Assembly (NCBI GenBank): GCA_021778575.1 | Contig: JAJYCH010000165.1 | Location: forward strand, 1-8,333 | Direction: 5' to 3' | Source of the DNA: Planctomycetota bacterium | Lineage (GTDB): Bacteria; Planctomycetota; Planctomycetia; Isosphaerales; Isosphaeraceae | Length of the DNA: 8,333 nucleotides | Part shown: piece after piece, positions 6,677 through 8,333 of the stretch | How the letters are laid out: the number at the start of each line of letters is the position of its first letter | How positions within the stretch are numbered: the stretch's first letter is position 1 | Translations under genes and position numbers: made by a program | Notes under the pieces: model-generated | Told to the model about the DNA's origin: nothing | The model's input: only the letters and a program-made list of their open reading frames with translations | Databases searched by the model: none

Positions 6677-6957
6677 CGGTGCGAACTCCGGGCGAGAGAT
6701 CTTGGCGATCGGGCGGACAATCGAGGTCCGGCAAGGCGGAACCGGGGCGACCCTCCCGGTTTCGATCATGTTACACCGATCTCCAGCAATTGCCAGAGAC
6801 CGGTCCAACCGGAATCCTCCGGCCGGAAATTGGTTCGATTCGCGACACAGAACGGTATCGTCGGTTCGCCGGCTCGGCTAAGCTACGCCTCACGAGAGTT
6901 CCACCTGGGCCTCGTTGGCCTGGGCAACCTCGCTCGGTCGCCAGCGAAGAGGTCATC
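6677..6957. promoter_or_regulatory. Divergent intergenic region with promoters for both directions
   Basis: This 281-bp gap separates the start codons of the esterase-like gene (minus) and the propeller/phosphoesterase gene (plus), so promoters for both must lie here or overlap. On the minus strand a possible sigma-70-like pair is CTGGCA (6796-6791), 17 nt, TAACAT (6773-6768), each 4 of 6 to consensus; it would give a leader of roughly 85 nt. No convincing pair was found for the plus strand. No RNA gene or long repeat was recognised. The promoter boxes are weak guesses; the divergent arrangement is firm. Confidence 0.4.
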
Positions 6958-8333
6958 ATGAAGATCTGGGGTGGAAGAGGAATCGCGGCGCTGGCACTCA
7001 TCGCCTTCGCGATCGTGGGATTGGGGATGGCCGCTCGGGCGATCCGCTGGATGGGCAAGCAACCCGATGGGTCGTTCCTGGTCTCCTCAGGCCAGAGCGT
7101 CGAGGGGGGAGCCATCGCCTTTACCGGTCGGCCGATCGACCTGGCGCTGCATCCATCGGGGCAATTTTTCGCCGTCCTGAACAAGTCGAGCGTCTTTCTC
7201 GCCGACGCGAAAGGAATCCGTCCCAACACCGAGGTCAAGCTTTCGCACGCCAACGCCGGCTTTCGCGGGCTGGTCTGGACACCAGACGGTCAATCTCTGT
7301 TCGCCAGCACGGATAAGGGATATCTCCAGAAATTCGGGTTCGACAATGGCAAGTTGAGCCTGGGCGGCCAGGTCTCGCTCACGATCGAAGCGGCGAAAGA
7401 GCCGGCCACGAAGGAGGCGAGCGAGACCAGGTTGAACCCCGTCCCCGGCGGAATGGTGATCACTCGCGACGGTTCCACCCTCTTTGTCGCCGCCGCGAAC
7501 CTGAACGCCGTCGTCGCGATCGACCTGAAGACCGACACCATCGTCCGGACCTATCCGGTCGAGAACCTTCCCTTTGAGCCCCGGCTGTCCGACGACGAGA
7601 AAACGTTGATCGTGAGCAACTGGGGCGGCCACCTGCCCCGTCCCGGCGAGCTGACCTCGAAAAGCGACAAGCTCGATATCGTCGCCGACGAGCGCAACAC
7701 CGCGACGTCGGGAACCGTCAGCCTGATCGATCGGACAACCGGCGAGGCCCGCCATGTCGAGGTCGGTATCCATCCCACGGCCATCGTTGTGCAGGGCGGC
7801 AAAGCCTACGTCGCCAACGCGATGAGCGACTCGATCTCCGAGGTTGATCTCGCCGAAGGCAAGCTGACCCGGACCATCCCGATGACCTGGGGCAAGCTGA
7901 TGCTCCTGGGCGGAATGCCCAACGCCCTGGCAATTCACGGCCAGACCCTGTACGTCGCCGACGGCGGCGACAACGCGCTGGCCGAGGTCGACCTGACCAC
8001 CGGCAAGGTCAAGGGGTTCCGGCCCGCCGGATATTTTCCCGTCGCCGTGGCGCTCGCTGACGATGGTCGAACCGCTTTCGTCCTGAACACCAAAGGGAAC
8101 GGCTCGGTCAGCAAGACCTCGATCGGCAAGGCCGGCAATGCTCATGACTTCCAGGGGACCATCAGCGTGATCGACCTGGCCAGCGACCTGAAGGCCGAGA
8201 CCGAGGTCGTCGCCCGCGACAATCACTGGAACGCCAACCCGGTCAAACCGAACTTGAAGGTCTACAACGGCGCGATCAAGCACGTCATCTACATCATCAA
8301 GGAAAACCGGACCTACGACGAGATCTTCGGCGA
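6958..8333 (+). CDS. YncE-like beta-propeller / alkaline-phosphatase-type phosphoesterase fusion (partial, 3' end missing)
   Basis: The frame runs from ATG 6958 to the window edge (458 complete codons). The start is supported by GAAGAGG (6946-6952), 5 nt upstream. Residues 9-28 form a signal peptide or anchor (IAALALIAFAIVGLGMAARA). Residues about 55-415 hold YncE/lactonase-like propeller blades, for example GGMVITRDGSTLFVAAANLN (165-184), HPTAIVVQGGKAYVANAMSDS (272-292), NALAIHGQTLYVADGGDNAL (322-341), PVAVALADDGRTAFVLNTKG (361-380). At 441-458, KHVIYIIKENRTYDEIFG is the first metal-ligand motif of the phosphoesterase family that includes phospholipase C and acid phosphatases (E449, N450). 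Planctomycetes commonly carry this propeller-phosphatase fusion, and the full protein would extend several hundred residues further. The substrate is unknown. Its divergent orientation suggests independent regulation from the minus-strand genes. Confidence 0.9.
   Translation, partial: MKIWGGRGIAALALIAFAIVGLGMAARAIRWMGKQPDGSFLVSSGQSVEGGAIAFTGRPIDLALHPSGQFFAVLNKSSVFLADAKGIRPNTEVKLSHANAGFRGLVWTPDGQSLFASTDKGYLQKFGFDNGKLSLGGQVSLTIEAAKEPATKEASETRLNPVPGGMVITRDGSTLFVAAANLNAVVAIDLKTDTIVRTYPVENLPFEPRLSDDEKTLIVSNWGGHLPRPGELTSKSDKLDIVADERNTATSGTVSLIDRTTGEARHVEVGIHPTAIVVQGGKAYVANAMSDSISEVDLAEGKLTRTIPMTWGKLMLLGGMPNALAIHGQTLYVADGGDNALAEVDLTTGKVKGFRPAGYFPVAVALADDGRTAFVLNTKGNGSVSKTSIGKAGNAHDFQGTISVIDLASDLKAETEVVARDNHWNANPVKPNLKVYNGAIKHVIYIIKENRTYDEIFG

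Noticed and set aside
6677..6808. Upstream in-frame extension of the esterase-like protein to an ATG at 6808
   Set aside because: The start at 6676 has a good GGAG site and an immediate signal peptide; the extra 44 residues look non-coding.
5405..6961. Plus-strand open frame (518 codons) opposite the esterase-like gene
   Set aside because: The minus strand has the CE15 motifs, a ribosome site and a signal peptide; the plus frame has none.
7087..8283. Minus-strand open frame (398 codons) opposite the propeller/phosphoesterase gene
   Set aside because: It is antisense to clear YncE-like blades and the KENRTYD motif; no domain was recognised in it.

Overview
The window looks like chromosomal DNA of a high-GC planctomycete, most likely of the Isosphaeraceae type. 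This rests on gene content rather than any marker gene. It carries a giant secreted 'PVC-type' dehydrogenase/cytochrome fusion, a secreted ThuA-like protein, and a YncE-propeller/phosphoesterase protein, all typical of Planctomycetota. Four protein genes fill almost the whole window. Three are on the minus strand and one, divergent, is on the plus strand. All four begin with a plausible export signal.

Layout by coordinate. At 1-321 (minus) is the N-terminal part of a ThuA-like protein, cut by the window edge. At 354-5297 (minus) is a 1647-residue protein whose domains run: signal peptide, degenerate SGNH/GDSL hydrolase-like domain, PVC-type beta-propeller dehydrogenase, HEAT-like helices, F5/8C (discoidin)-like domain, more helices, azurin-type cupredoxin, c-type cytochrome (CxxCH), short His-rich tail. 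At 5327-5387 is a perfect 24-bp inverted repeat between genes. At 5441-6676 (minus) is a CE15 glucuronoyl-esterase-like hydrolase. Its reading frame is cut by a TAG, and the family-like C-terminus continues in frame to a TGA at 5393-5395. At 6677-6957 is a divergent intergenic region. From 6958 to the window end (plus) is a YncE-like propeller running into the first motif of a phosphoesterase domain, cut by the window edge.

The three minus-strand genes are closely spaced and could be one transcription unit: CE15 esterase, then redox fusion, then ThuA-like. Inferred role: a cell-envelope locus for plant or complex carbohydrate. The esterase would release uronic-acid esters, and the fusion protein would oxidise a sugar or alcohol and pass electrons through its own copper and haem centres. 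The ThuA-like protein would act on an oxidised or modified sugar. The most notable sequence-level observation is the in-frame TAG in the esterase, with a conserved-looking C-terminal helix beyond it. No RNA genes, CRISPR arrays, insertion sequences or phage genes were seen.
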